Part shown: piece after piece, positions 1 to 12,623 of the stretch
Layout of the letters: each line of letters starts with the position of its first letter
Numbering within the stretch: the stretch's first letter is position 1
Assembly: GCF_025766255.1 (NCBI RefSeq)
Contig: NW_026516667.1
Span: forward strand, 620,001 to 684,000
Source of the DNA: Zychaea mexicana
Taxonomy: Eukaryota; Mucoromycota; Mucoromycetes; Mucorales; Lichtheimiaceae
Reading direction: 5' to 3'
Length of the DNA: 64,000 nt
Position numbers and translations under genes: made by a program
Notes under the pieces: model-generated
What the model was told of the DNA's origin: nothing
Databases searched by the model: none
Seen by the model: only the letters and a program-made list of their open reading frames with translations

Positions 1-2496
1 GGACTAGAATAAACCACTAGATGCGCAGGTACTGTAAAAATATTGGGGGCCATCTCGCACATTTTCTTCGGTCGTTTGAAAAGAACTTGATTTCAGTGAT
101 GTTTAAATAGACGATATTAAAGTTGTTTTACAAACCATTATCAAGAGAGCTACCCAAAGCTGACCCAGTAACGATTAGTCGAACGAGCTGGATATACAGG
201 CATACAATGGGCTGGAAGAAATTTTGAACCAGCGTTCCACACCTCGTTGTATACCGTTTAACTTTGCTGAAGCAATTAATTGTCTACTACCCCATCCATA
301 ATGTCACTTTCCAGGCAGAGGGACCCTTGAAGTTTTCCAATAAAAGTAGAAGCCCAATTACACAGCCTTTTCTCTGTATAGTCACAGATATTACGCGCGT
401 TGTTCTCCACTGAAATATCTGTGCAATTTCCATTTTTCTGCTATGGTTTATTGTCAAAAGTGCGATACTTTTTCTGCTGATAATAAGACATGGAAAACAA
501 GAAGACTTGCCTTATATTGACAGCTGCTATTGCTAGTGTTGGCTGCTATTACTACGGTATAATGCATCCTGATATCATATTAGGAAGAATCTACAGCGGC
601 TACCATTACTGTTGCAAGATTTGTACAGTTAATATATGTCATCAAATTACAATGACCTGTGGAACATTTCTTATTACTTTACCGAATTTAGAGAAACTAC
701 GTTATGAAAAAGATTTTTTATGTATTTATTGATACACATATTTGCAGTTTAGCAGCGGTAAAAGCAAAAGAGGATGGTCAGGACGCCTCGCTTGACTCTG
801 GCATCATACCTTCTTTAAGCCACCAGCACATCGAGAACAAGACATAACATCCTGACTTGACTGATCTCTACATGTGTAACCGGCGTTCTGTTTTTAATTT
901 GCACAGAATCTCCCTTTCAGCTGACGGGCACCCTATGCCATAGCAAGCCCGACTTTTTACGAAAGCAAAAAAGCTAAACCAGATACACTAAATCCTTTCT
1001 GACTTGAGCCGATACGTTATACGGTTTGCTCGGGGTTTTCTAATATGAAAAAGTTATCCATAAAGCATTATAATCTATCTATGGCTAAGTCGAAATCTAA
1101 TGTGACACACTGAATATCAAAAAGGGCATACGCGTGAATAAGAAATTGGCGGACTGTGTACACAGCAAGAAACTTTAGTTCCGAGTCCACATTCAGGGTG
1201 TGACACGCGTTCCTTATTGATAAAGACAATGTAACGAGAAGCGTGAGCGATATTCATGGCGAGCAGTGTGAGAACCACGGAAGATTTTAAGGCTGCCAAC
1301 TAAACAACGGGAAAAAGACGGACGCTGTCATTGCATGTCACGAAAAGTTGATCGAGTAGATCAAAGCAGAAGAGAGACAGCTTCTTTTAAAGAATACAAA
1401 TGCCAGGGTATGATACAAAATGAACAGACGACGAAGGGATTGAAAAGCAAAGCTTGCATGGAGGAAAATAAAGACGACATCCAAGGTGGATGCCTCTCTT
1501 TCCGGTTGTGTGCGTTTGACGCGTGGGATTTAGACGCCGAATGACGAAAGACGGTTGGCTTGAAACTTCTACCCTTGCAGTCAGATAGAAAAGGCCACAT
1601 GGACATATTTTTTGGGCGCGCAAGAAAGCACAGACAGAAAAAAAAAACGTGTTTCTTCATCACTCTATTTGGAACATTCGTTCGCGCCGGCTGTTGTTGG
1701 CTGCTTGCTGTGCTCTTGCGGTACGGAAGTACAATTGCTGTTATTGCTTCCAAACGTGCCATGGAAGATATTACAGAAAGTATTCTGGGGATGACGCTGC
1801 TAAGAGCTACCACTACTACCTACTAGCTGAAAAAGTGGGTATTCTTCGTGGCCAACACTTGGACGCGTCTCGATGAAGGATGGTACATACCTGCGACGGA
1901 CTTTTACTGCATTCGATCTGTCTTTTCCCAAAACAAGGGGAGCGACAGCTACATCGTTCAACTTGTACATTTCATAATATACGATTGCACACAAAGTGTT
2001 ATTGGTGAGTTTATAACGGACACAGCGCACGCAGAGCTATTTTTATATTTTTGCCGATTGAGAAGCTGCATACATTATTACTATCCGGAACGAGGTAAGA
2101 CGAAGAGGTGGTTTCAAAGGGCATGAAAGAAGTTGGAGAAGTGATGGAACGGTTACGCCAAAAAAGGTCAGCATCATATCTCTTGTAGCACCTTTAGTTT
2201 TTCTTTCTCCGCGACCGGGTAACCTATTATGATTTAAGCTCACGTCGTACGACACTAAACGAAGCACCTGGCAACACTTGTTAACAGACCTGTGTGTGCA
2301 ACTTGGCTCAAGGGTTCTATGGAGTCTCTATGAACGGCACTAGAGCATATTCTACACTGCTTGCATTGATCGAAAAGTGGTACCGCACTAAAATTTGCAA
2401 TAGGGAAATAAAAAGGTAGAACGTCAAAAAGGATAGATTTGGGATGTGCACATAATGAACAGAGACATCTGCATTTTGATCAAACCTCCCTCCTTC

Positions 2497-2539
<43 letters not shown>

Positions 2540-2660
2540 TGTGTCTCGCTTTACCCATCTCTTGCTCCCAATCAACTATGATCTTTACTGGGGTCCACAG
2601 AACGTGATATTGCTCTTTTTTGCTCTTCTTCCCCGACCCCGAAGCAATCCGCCTGTGTCA

Positions 2661-2699
<39 letters not shown>

Positions 2700-2700
2700 T
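1..2700. other. Gene-free stretch upstream of the GPI-protein gene
   Basis: I see no gene I can support here. The only ATG-started ORF of note is an 80-codon frame at 490-732 on the plus strand with a hydrophobic, Cys- and Tyr-rich translation. It has no recognisable motif, no splice-linked partner exon and no promoter-like leader. Other frames at 1.1-2.3 kb start on non-ATG codons or overlap on both strands without coding bias. From about 2.4 kb the sequence turns into CT/GT-rich promoter and leader DNA of the next gene. Confidence 0.5.
2497..2545. repeat. (CT)n(GT)n microsatellite
   Basis: A run of CT dinucleotides passes directly into GT dinucleotides; a second pure CT run lies at about 2664-2694. 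Both sit in the promoter region of the gene starting at 2941. The same CT-to-GT composite recurs at 15.85 kb. Confidence 0.9.
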
Positions 2701-2759
2701 CATATATACTCGCCAACCACAAACCACCTATTAATAAAGTTTTCCTTCTCCCTCTCCCA

Positions 2760-2767
2760 TATAAAAG
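2760..2767 (+). promoter_or_regulatory. TATA box of the GPI-protein gene
   Basis: TATAAAAG lies about 175 nt before the ATG at 2941, in CT-rich DNA. A start site near 2790-2800 is inferred, giving a leader of roughly 145 nt that includes a (CAC)n run near 2813-2834. Confidence 0.6.
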
Positions 2768-2940
2768 CCTTGACCCCATTTCCCTTTTCCCCAATTCCAC
2801 TCTTTCTCGATCACCACCACCACCACCACCACCAACTCAACACACACACACCAACGCACGACACCTTCTCTAGTCGCTCTTTCTCTCCTTTCCTACCAAA
2901 CGCCATTCCATTCGTTCTATCTAACTCTTTTGTATAAAAC

Positions 2941-4128
2941 ATGAAGTCTTTCCTTTTGACCGCTCTCGCCGTTATCGCCTCTGCTACCTACTCGGCTGCT
3001 GAAATCAAAGTACGTAACAAACGACAAGCAACAAAAGCGATATATGCCCTGTATTGCACGCTTCAAATAAATTATAGAATTGCACACATAATTGACCTGG
3101 CTTTATTCCTTTATTCTTCACCTATTATAGGTCGTCAGTCCCTGGGCCGATACTACTTGGGTAATTAGAACATCTGTTCTCCTCCTCAACCCTCTCCCTT
3201 TTTATATAGATGATGTTTTGTAAAAAAAAAAGGGGAGAGGTGATGATGATCAATTGGGGGCGCAGAGAGAGAGAGAGAGAGAGAAATTCTACCAGTTTGC
3301 AATTATATGAGGAAATACATAGTCGTCTTAACAGTGAAATTCGGATTATATTATAGACTTCTGGTGGCCGCGGTAACATCACCTGGACTACCGAATCTTC
3401 CGATGCTAAGAAGGACTGCCATATCCAAATGATGAACGGCAACGCTACCAACTCCAAGTAAGTAGCGCCATGTGGGAATTCATATAATCGTCCTAATGCG
3501 AACACAAAGATTGATGAGCTGACTTTCAAATGTGCCTTCTTTTTTCCGAAAAGTATGGTTGCCTACGTGACCGCCCCTGACACGCCTGTCAAGTGCTCCA
3601 CCGAATCTTACCAGGTAAATCGTCTATATACCTTGCAGCAGTCATGACCCAAAAAATCAAAAAAGAAGCATTAAGCTCACAGACGTGCGCTTCTTGCGAG
3701 ATTAGATCCATCCTTTGAACGACTTTGCTGCCGGCAAGTACTGGATCCGTATCGGCCAGACTGACGCTGCTGACTCGTGGGCCTACTCTGGTGTGTTTGA
3801 GTTCAAGGGCAACGGTACCGCTAAGCCTTATCATTTGGCCTGTAAGTGTTACACGCAACATGGATGATTGACTATTTGAATGTGGATAGCTATGTACATC
3901 TATCTATACTCACTGCACTGTGTAATAGCCAACGCTGGTGCTGTTGCCGCTGCTGCGTCGACTAACGCACCCAAGTCCAGCGGAACTGCCACTTCGTCCT
4001 CTTCGGCAACACAGGCTGCCCAATCCGATGACGCTGAAAGTGCTGCTATGCAGCTCAGCATGCAAGGCAAGACCTTGGTTGCTGTTGCAGGTGGTGCTGT
4101 TGCTGCTGCCGTTGCATTGGCCATGTAA
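2941..4128 (+). CDS. GPI-anchored Kre9/Knh1-like cell-surface protein (six exons)
   Basis: Exons I assign: 2941-3009, 3131-3160, 3357-3457, 3554-3614, 3706-3841 and 3929-4128. All introns are GT-AG and phases are consistent, giving 198 residues. The protein starts with a classic signal peptide (MKSFLLTALAVIASATYSAA). It then has an Ig-like domain of the fungal Ser/Thr-rich GPI family (Kre9/KNH type), with EIKVVSPWADTTW and GNITWTTES at its start and KYWIRIGQT.DSWAYSGVFEF at its end. An Ala/Ser/Thr-rich linker and a short hydrophobic tail ending at the stop follow, as expected for a GPI attachment signal. The family acts at the plasma membrane or cell wall, often linked to beta-1,6-glucan; its exact reaction is unknown. 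The codons are C-ending and biased, which suggests high expression. Family call strong, precise function open. Confidence 0.88.
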
Positions 4129-6006
4129 AAAAAAAAAAATTACTCAACCGTCCATCTAACTTATTAGAAAAGAAGTCAGTGACTTTTTTTTTTTCATCCA
4201 ATCCCACCCTTTCCTTCACGTCAAACCACACTTAACCAGCAACCTCCCCATAATAATTTATACATAAATTATTCTAATTAATATATAGTAGTCATTAGCA
4301 TCACCTGTCATTTCTTAATCATGTTGCTTGGCACGCATCGTTTAGCTATTTATGTTTATTTTCGTATATATAGCACTCACAATAACACGTGTCAACTTTG
4401 TCTTGGTTTCTTGCGTATATCGGTACATATGTATCTGTGCATAAGGGTGTATTTGTTGCTGTGTGTTTGCTGTTCCGCGACGGCTAAACGATCACAGGAG
4501 AAGGGGCAAAGAATTGGTCCAGTGGTAGAACATGCTGCATTGAGTTTTGTTGTTGGTATTGTTGGTGGCACTAGGCATTGAGCAGCATGATAATGGTTTA
4601 GTGAGGTTAAGGGTCTAAGAAAAAAAAAAAGAAAGAAGAAAAGAATGAATCCTTGCATCCGACAAAGTATGCATGCAGTAATGTGATCGGCTCGGCGATT
4701 TCTTGTTCTGGAGAGAAGGAAGGAAAGGAGGGAAAACGCAGGCAGGCAGACAAGCAAACGTAGAAGGAGGGGGTTGTGTGTATAAACCAACAAAACAGCA
4801 GCAACAGCATCCAAACAATGCTCTGTATGTACTTGCACTGTTCTTATGTCCGCGCACATCTCACCACCATCCTACTGATAACTCCTGTTGTGCTGATCCG
4901 CCGCCGCACATCAGTACAGTAGTCATTACAACATGCACACCGTACATACATATATAACATCGATTGGGAAAGAATCGCTTACCTTCTAATGAACACAAAC
5001 AAGTGGTAGCTAGATGAAGTGTATGCTAGAGTGGGCTTGTTATCACCCAGACTCATTTTTATTTAATTTGTGGTGTGTTTTGGTTCAGTGTAACATCAAC
5101 TAATGAAAGATGATCCGAGCGCGTCTTCTTTAGCTACTTTGATGAAAAAGACGAATTGCATCTTTATATTTTAGTACATGTAAACCCGCTGCAGATTGGA
5201 ATGAGGATCACGCTTCCTATGTGTTTATGGTGCTATATTAAGTTTGTGTGAATGTGTGATCTACACAATATCACTCATACATCGACAACTCATATCCTCT
5301 TCTTATTGCCACCACCTCCGCCAAGCAGCAGCAGCTAGCTGCTGCCAAAGACACGTGGCTCAACATCCGGCAGCATTTGCTCTATGCGTAAATAAATTCC
5401 AGGAGCACACAAGCTAATCACGATGGATGGATGGAGGATCTCCATCCGTCTAATGCACAATGAACGGTGCTAGCTATTACGATTACGAGCACTGTTTTGG
5501 GGCATCCCGGAACACTCAAGCATCTCTGTTGTGCTTGTGATACTATTTCAGCTATGGTTATGGTCTGATATGAATGTGTGTGGATCAGGGTCTCTTGTTT
5601 ACTGTTTACATTCGCCTGTGTCGTTTGTTTGTCCCGAACCATCCAGCCAGGAAAAAGCTGAAACTCAGATGCGAGTGTTCGTATGTATGCACCTGTGTAC
5701 AGTCGTGGTGTGCACACAAGCGAGAGAAAGGGGGTGCTGCAGCTCTTCCATAAACATGCTATATTGAGGCTAACGTACTTGGACATCACGTACTGCTATA
5801 CTGCTACTACTACCACCACTGCCACTGCCACTACTACATCTGCTGCTGCTGCTGCTGCTGATATGGTGCGTGTGTGTGTGTGTGTGTGTATATCTCCGTC
5901 TTGCCTTGTCCCCCTTGTTTTTTTATGATTTGCAAATCATCATTCTGCGTGGGCTTCTTCTTGCAAACGTTTCAACAGTCCATCTCCATCCCCTTTTGTT
6001 TGTCTT

Positions 6007-6037
<31 letters not shown>

Positions 6038-6558
6038 TCTCTTTCCTTCTTCTTTTATTCTTCCTTTTTCTTCCTCTTTGCACTTTTGTAGTAGAACTCA
6101 CAAGCGACCGGTCGTCTTTGTCCACCGTCAATCCATATTCATCCTTTCCTTGCCACCGCCTCCGCTTCGTTTTGGTGTACCACAAGCACAACCATCGCAC
6201 CAGACCTCAATCAACCCTTTTTTTCGTGTAGTCGTTCAAAGGTAGCACTGCCTCAATTGCTTCAAAGAGGAGTTCCAGCAGCTCATATTCTCTGTTATTT
6301 GGAAAAAGAGGAACAGGACCAATATAAGGTTCATCGTTGAACGTGATAAGACACGCTCTCTCAATCGCAGCAGCCCAACCTAATCAGCTCAACGAAAACA
6401 AGGAAACCCCTGGCCTGTTTAGCATATTCACCCCCTCTACAACCCCCTCCTTTCTTTGCAAATCTTTTCTTCCTCCCCTTTCTTTCAACAAAAAGAGGAC
6501 CTTCTTTTTGCCGCCGCTGATTTTGAACCTTTTGGTCGTTGGCCCCTAACCATCAAGT
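4129..6558. other. Long intergenic region between wall protein and kinase
   Basis: This 2.4-kb stretch has no gene I can support; its ORFs overlap on both strands and are low-complexity. It contains the 3' end of the wall-protein gene, a poly(A) run at 4621-4633, a perfect 18-nt palindrome at 5328-5345, a (GT)n run near 5866-5889 and a long CT-rich tract at about 6008-6075. The CT tract and the following Pro/Leu-rich frames look like promoter and 5' leader of the kinase gene at 6559. Confidence 0.5.
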
Positions 6559-9500
6559 ATGACGATCAAAAGCATCACACAATCCTTTAAACGGGGGCTC
6601 CATAAACGATCTTCCGTCGTTATCAAAAAAGAGCCATCTACGACTACGACGGCAAGTAAAAAGCCAGTAACGCCTCCTCCTTCTTCACAGCAGCAAAAAC
6701 AGCAGAAGACAGATCGCCAGAACAGCAACAACACCACCACCACCACCACCACCAACGTTGGCAAGAACGGGGCAGCCTCAAGCAATAATTCATCGACCGT
6801 ATCCGCCGATGGGAACCAGGATACACTGTTGAATGGCATTGGTCCGTACAGGTTCATGGGTCCCCTTGGTAGCGGCAAGTTCAGTCGAGTCGTGCTTGCC
6901 AAGCATCTGCAGACGGATAAACAGGTGGCTGTCAAGGTAAACAAGCAAGCAAGCAAGCAACGTAGCGCTTACAGGAGGTGTGCTTATGGAGAGAGGAGGT
7001 GTTGCATGATTTGAGAAGAAGAAGAAGAAGAACAATGACAAGTTTGTTCTGTATGCTTCCTCTCTCTCTCCACCCCTCCCCCCTTTCTACATTGACCTTC
7101 AATGTTAATTTGGCCAATGAAACTAATCGTATCACACTCTCCTCTATTTATTCATTACTGCTACTGCTATCCCCAACGGCACTTGCACACCCCCTCCACC
7201 TTTCAAATGACATATTGATAGATCATTGACAAGCAAGCCCACGATTATCGCGTCATGTCCCGCCTGGTACGCGAGATCAACTTGATGGAGATGCTCAAGC
7301 ACGACAACATTGTCAAACTGTACGAGACATATGAAACGTGTGACTCGTTGTTCTTGGTCATGGAGTATATTCCGGGCATGAACCTGGACGAATACCTGCA
7401 CAAGAATGGCGGCCATCTTACAGAAGATCAAGCGCGCCACTTTTTCCGCCAGATCGTTTCTGCCGTCTACTTTTGTCACAATCGCTGGGTCGTACACCGC
7501 GATCTCAAAACTCCTAATATCCTGGTCACGCCCGATGGCGTTGTCAAACTGGCGGATTTTGGTCTGGGCAATCGGTTTGGATTGCAGCGTCTGAAAACTA
7601 TATGCGGTAAGGAGCCTTTTCAAATCAAAACGTTGTTTGTTAAACAAAGACATACTCATGGCTATCGGCATGTCGTATAGGCTCAATGCTCTACTATAGT
7701 CCGGAAATCATTACTGGACAAAAGTACTTTGGCCCTGAAGTTGATTGCTGGTGTCTCGGCATTGCATTGTTCCGGATGACAGCCGGTTTTGAGCCCTTTT
7801 CCCATGCACACAGTAAGTTCATCCATGAATTCTTATAACTGATAGCTTGCATTTATGTGTATATCATCATCAAATATGTATTAAGCCTTGTATTCATGGT
7901 TGCTCGGCATAATGTATGATAAAAAAAATAGCTGTAGGCGAGCTTAAAAAGGACGTATGCAGCTGCAATTTTCCCATGCCAAGCACACTCAGTCCGGAGC
8001 TGCAAACAACCATCCGCAAATGCTTACAGACCGACCGACGCAAACGCATGACTGTACGACAAGCTTTGAAGGACGATCCCTGGCTGACCAAATTTGGTGA
8101 ATTGAAATGTCCATTTGCGGATGTGCCTAAAACAGCCTATGACGAAATTGTTGGAGGCGGAGGAGGAGGAGGAGGCAACAGCAGTGAAAGTGGCGCTGAG
8201 CCATTGGGTGATGCAACAGATCGTGCAGAGCGTGAACGACGCGCTCGCCGTCAATTTATGAAGGATTTGGAGCGAGACAGGAATGCAATCAGTCAGGTGA
8301 AGCATACAATTATCTATCATCCAATCAATCCATCCACCTATTTTACCACCCAACTGCATTCAGCTCAACAGCAACAGCAACAGCAACAGCCATCCTCCTC
8401 ATCAAACAATAACAACAACAATACGGTTTCTTCGACAGCATCGTCGTCGTCCACTGCCACTGCCACTGCCACTACCAACACCACCACTACTACTACAAGT
8501 CAACAGCAGCATCATCACCACCACCACCATCACCATCACCATCAGAATCACCGACTACACCAGCATCATTACCATTACCGCCACGAGAATATCGAAGTGC
8601 TCAGATCCGAGTTGCTTCAATCCATTCGTGTACGGGCACGTAAGATTGGCATGCGGTCAGCTGAAAGCCTGTCGATCCGATCGCCAGTCAAGGCACTTAC
8701 ACTACGACTGAAACCAAACATCCATCACCTGCAAGATGGGGACGTCCAAGGCGGCAACAACAGCAACAATAACAAATCAGCATCGTTTAAATTCTCGCAG
8801 GTCATGCAACGATTGACCAAAGACCAAGTGTACTACTATCATTTGGACCGACACGCTTCTCATCCACCATCCTTGTCATCCTCTCAGAGTACCTCCACCT
8901 CTTCTCTATCTACTGTTGACTCGCCTACCACGCCAGAAGCATCAACAACCAACAACAACAACAACACTAATAATCACCCGCACCATCATCGGATATCTAG
9001 CATGGAGCGTGATCTCATGACATTACTCAAACTCACCTGTCAGCTCATGGGCATTTCGTATCAACAAAAAAGTGGATCTCGTTTGACGTGTGTATTAACA
9101 CTACGAGATGCGTCCAAAGTCAGCAACAGCAACAGCAACAACAAGAATGACGAGCATCAACAGCAGCAACAGCAACAGCAGGGTCGTCCACCACCCACCA
9201 AAGTCAGTCGCCGAAACAGTCGAAACAGCAGTACTTCTACAGCAACAACAACACGTATGAGCAGTGATGAGCTTATATTGGGTGCCGAGCATCCAAATCG
9301 TCTCCGTCGATTGTCGTTACCGCTACTCTCGCACTTGACATCGTCCATGACGACATCGTTCTTTGGTCGTGCCAAGCAACGACACTCGATGGACCATGAG
9401 CGACCCAATAACGATACGGTGACGAATCAAACCACCGACACTGTTGTTGCACGTAACAAAAAGAAGGATGGGATTGCGGTGTTTACGATCGACATTGACA

Positions 9501-9658
9501 TTCCCAAGAGACAATTGGTGGCCGTACGGTTTTCGAAACTGCAAGGATCCAACACTGTATTCAAAATGGCAGGCGGATGGATTACAGGTGTGATGGGTCT
9601 TGGTAGCAGTAACAGTCATGGTGGTAGTAACAATAACAGCAGCAGTAGTAGTCAATAG
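6559..9658 (+). CDS. Ser/Thr protein kinase with C-terminal KA1 domain (MARK/Kin1/Gin4-like)
   Basis: Four exons: 6559-6936, 7222-7606, 7681-7812 and 7932-9658, all GT-AG, giving 873 residues. A low-complexity N-terminus (about 95 residues) precedes the kinase domain. Visible landmarks are the Gly loop GSGKFSRV, VAVK with the catalytic Lys at 126, HRDLKTPN at 218-225 and DFG at 238-240, ending near DDPWL. A long disordered middle has poly-Gln, poly-Asn and a poly-His run. At about 656-855 the sequence ERDLMTLLKLTCQLMG, then FTIDIDIPKRQLVAVRFSKL and FKMAGGWITGV, matches a KA1 domain interrupted by a low-complexity insert. KA1 domains bind acidic phospholipids, so this kinase probably acts at the cortex in polarity or septin control. 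Oddities: HRDLKTPN replaces the usual HRDLKPEN, SPE replaces APE, and the F-helix reads VDCWCLG. The essential Lys and both Asp residues are kept, so activity is likely. Confidence 0.9.
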
Positions 9659-10406
9659 CCCATTGTGTGCTTCTGCTTCTTGTTCTGCATCCTGCATAGT
9701 GTCATCAACCCACGCATCTTCATTTAGTCATCATCAGTAGATTTTTGTTTTATTTTATTTTTTTTGTTTGTGTGCGGCAAACACACATACTCCATTATCT
9801 GTATTCTCTACTCTTTACTAGATGTATCTCAAAGAAAAACAAGATTTTCCCATGTCGTCATAGTTAATATCTTTTTTGGCGTGGATCATCTGACCCAACA
9901 ACATGTAAATCTAAATCATCATCATCATCATCATTATCACTATGAAGCCCTATAACTATTACTTGCATGTATTAGTACCTGTTTCTAACTTGGAATACAA
10001 AAAGAAGCCAATGGGCGATGCTTACCATATGTCGTTGTTGTCTCCGAACACAATTCCTATCTCTCATACTACATGGCGCTGATGTATTTATAAGTAACAC
10101 TATACGACACCCAATAGTAGCCGTTTTACGAGAGATTTCTTCTTTTTAATATGAAATTAAAAGACAAAAAAAACTGTACATGACAAAAGAAACAGAGACA
10201 GATGACAAAGAGGGGATGTGGAGAAGATATATAAGATAATAATAGTAATAGTAATAGTAATAGTAGTAGTAGTAGTAGTTATAGTAGTAGGGCGATTGTA
10301 ATAGGGGGATGTGGGCGAGAGAAAAGAGAGGCGGATTATATGAAAAAGAAAAAGAACGCGTTGTTGTTTTCTTTCTATATAAAATAATATGGCACTGTGT
10401 GTATAT
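9659..10406. other. Convergent 3' region with TAG/TAA repeat
   Basis: This stretch separates two convergent genes. It holds AT-rich 3' UTR sequence and a trinucleotide-type repeat of ATAGTA/TAG at about 10233-10288. No ORF in it looks coding. Confidence 0.55.
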
Positions 10407-11159
10407 CTAAACAGGTAGAGCGGACATAGGTACAAGGAAACTATGATTACTACTACTACTATTACTGTTACTGTTACTGTTACTGTTACTATCATCGTCG
10501 CCGTTGTTGTCTACTAATGTTGCCAGCTTATTGGATAAAGAAAAAGAAGACGACGAGGCAGAACGATGGTTTGTCGACAACTTTGTAAAGAAGAGCGGAC
10601 CAGCGCAGATACTGGTGTCGACAGACAATTTGGGACGATCCTGTTTGGACCGTCGTTGTGGAGGAAGAAATGGAGTGGGTGATGACTGCAACGAGCCACA
10701 GACAACAGCAGCGGTGGCATCGTGGTCGCTGGGTGTATCGGGACTGGGCTCGGTGCTCGATGCACTGTCTTGATCGTCATCATGGTCACGCCGGAGAACA
10801 AAGGGAGGAATGTTGACCGAAAGTTTTGGCGGTGCTACTGGTGGTGGTGGATTAAACTTGTACAAGGTGACATGATCAAAGAGACCGCCTCGGTCGTATT
10901 CGTCGGCAGAGTAAGTGTATTCAATGGTGGGATGGTCCATGAATCGGACGCTCTTGTTCTTGTGCTGTTCAATCCGTTGCTGTAGCTGTTGTTTCTGCTC
11001 GGGCATGAGAATGATGCACGAGGAAATGCGCTTGCGTTTCATGCCACGTTGTTGGTCATTGATGCTATTGTCTAGGGAGCAGCTGTCTGCTGTGGTTGTA
11101 GTGGGTGCTGGTGATGACGATGCAGTTGTAGTTGACGGTGACGAGTCCATGGTAGTCAT
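10407..11159 (-). CDS. Disordered protein with PP1-docking-like motif (KSVRF...TYSADEYDR)
   Basis: A single 250-codon exon with ATG at 11159; a second ATG three codons on is also possible. The N-terminus is Ser/Thr-rich. A basic patch GMKRKRISS is followed by a Gln-rich helix (MPEQKQQLQQRIEQHKNKSV) and then SVRFMDHPTIEYTYSADEYDR. KSVRF fits the RVxF consensus by which regulators dock on protein phosphatase 1, and the VRF...TYS..EYDR block is a pattern I recall from small fungal proteins of unknown role. The rest (PPPP, acidic stretch, Ser-rich, SNSNSNSNS tail) looks disordered. The inferred role is a PP1 or cell-cycle regulator, but no enzyme domain is visible. The upstream DNA to about 11.6 kb is purine-rich on plus, i.e. 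a CT-rich leader on the coding strand. Confidence 0.72.
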   Translation of the reverse strand: MTTMDSSPSTTTASSSPAPTTTTADSCSLDNSINDQQRGMKRKRISSCIILMPEQKQQLQQRIEQHKNKSVRFMDHPTIEYTYSADEYDRGGLFDHVTLYKFNPPPPVAPPKLSVNIPPFVLRRDHDDDQDSASSTEPSPDTPSDHDATAAVVCGSLQSSPTPFLPPQRRSKQDRPKLSVDTSICAGPLFFTKLSTNHRSASSSSFSLSNKLATLVDNNGDDDSNSNSNSNSNSSSSNHSFLVPMSALPV

Positions 11160-12474
11160 GTATTATGGATATGTGATGATGATGATAATGATGATGATGA
11201 TGATGGTTGCTGTTGTTGCTGTGTCTGGAAAACGAGAAGCAAGAAAGAGAAAAAAGGAATTTGGTCAAGTATGTGTAAAGAAAAGAGAGAGGAGTAATGG
11301 ACGCTTGTTGTTGTTGTTGAGCAAAAGGGGGAGTTGAGGAGAGAGAAAGGGCAATTTTATGAGGAGAGATGGGAGTGAGAGAGAAGGGACAGAAAGGAAG
11401 GGAATGGAGGCGAATATAAAAAAAAGTTTTTTTGTTTTTTTGGGCCGAGTAAGCGAGAGCTAGAAGAGTGAAAGAGAAAGGAAGAGCACAAAAGCTTTGC
11501 CAGGGGTGGGTAATGTGAGCAAAGAAAAAGAGAGTGTGTGTTATGAAGATCCTTCTCTTGTCTGGAGTGAGTAAAAATAGCAGTGGTGCTCATGGCATAA
11601 AAATAGCAGGTGCTAATTCGCAAATGCAATGTTACACAGCCCCGAAAATCTTAAATAGAATCCGGTTTTCCTTTCTTATGTGCTAGTGCCATATTATACA
11701 TCTTACGCCTTGTTGGTCATTACTGCTAGGTCCATTGAGATGGACATCCCCCATTGAAACACGTCCACTGTTTCATCGAAACAAGTGTTTTAGTTGGGAA
11801 TCTTACCAGTAGTCCCTCAGTTACTTGCCTGGTCAGTATCAATACATTTGGCGTGATACGAAATTCCTGTTTGGCGCCGACTCTTTTTTTAATTATTCAA
11901 CCATGGCAGCAACGAACAATCTGGTGTAGCACTGCTAAAAGTGTCTGAATTTCTACTATTGTACACAATTCTACCTAGTAACTGTATATAAACTATATAC
12001 AACAGTCATCCTCTGTGGATGTGCGATATCTAACAAGTCATAGACACCACAATATGCTACGCCCCTTCTCCCACCCTACAGAAAGCCAGGCAGTGCTAAT
12101 GCTCGCCTCGGGTTTGTAGTATTCGTGTGACCATCTCGGTATGTGCGATCGACAATCACAGCCATAAAAAACAAAAAGAGTGAAAAATAGAAAATACTTC
12201 GGAGTGCCGTTCGTACTTCTATTCCAGCCGACTACTTAGCTTCCAACCCATACACCCACCTTTTTCTTCTTTTGCTTCCATGACTTCTCCGCCCCGTCGC
12301 GGTAATATAGCGCGCGCACGTCTCTAGTCTACTTACTGAGCCACGCATTCTTGTTGTTGTCGTTGCTACTGCTAGTGTCTACAATCCATCACTACATCTA
12401 CATCCCGTTATCATGGGCAATACATCATACTCAAAACACAATCACATGTGCATACAACGCCGGTACTTTTTCTT
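11160..12474. other. Divergent intergenic region
   Basis: No gene seen. The left part (to about 11.6 kb) is a strand-asymmetric purine/pyrimidine leader of the minus-strand gene. The right part ends in a TATA box and CT-rich leader pointing to the ORF at 12624. Confidence 0.5.
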
Positions 12475-12482
12475 TATAAAAA
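12475..12482 (+). promoter_or_regulatory. TATA box before ORF 12624
   Basis: TATAAAAA lies about 150 nt before ATG 12624 and is followed by a C/T-rich stretch with a (CT)n run. This is the same arrangement as at the supported genes with starts at 2941 and 46987. Confidence 0.45.
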
Positions 12483-12623
12483 ACATAAACATATCGTCGT
12501 GCGAGCTTAGAAAAAGCTTGTTGTTTCCAATAATAACTCGCGTTCTCGCCTACTCCTCCACCCCCAAGTGCCCTCTCTCTCTCTCTCTCTAAACACTTTT
12601 GTTTTTCCTTCTATTCTTCTAAT

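Noticed and set aside
1117..2267. Several overlapping frames of 60-150 codons on both strands
   Set aside because: They shadow each other, mostly begin at non-ATG codons, lack splice partners and have no recognisable motif.
5418..6245. Leu/Ser-rich and Val/Cys-rich frames in the kinase leader
   Set aside because: They are translations of CT, GT and CAC repeats, not protein-like sequence.
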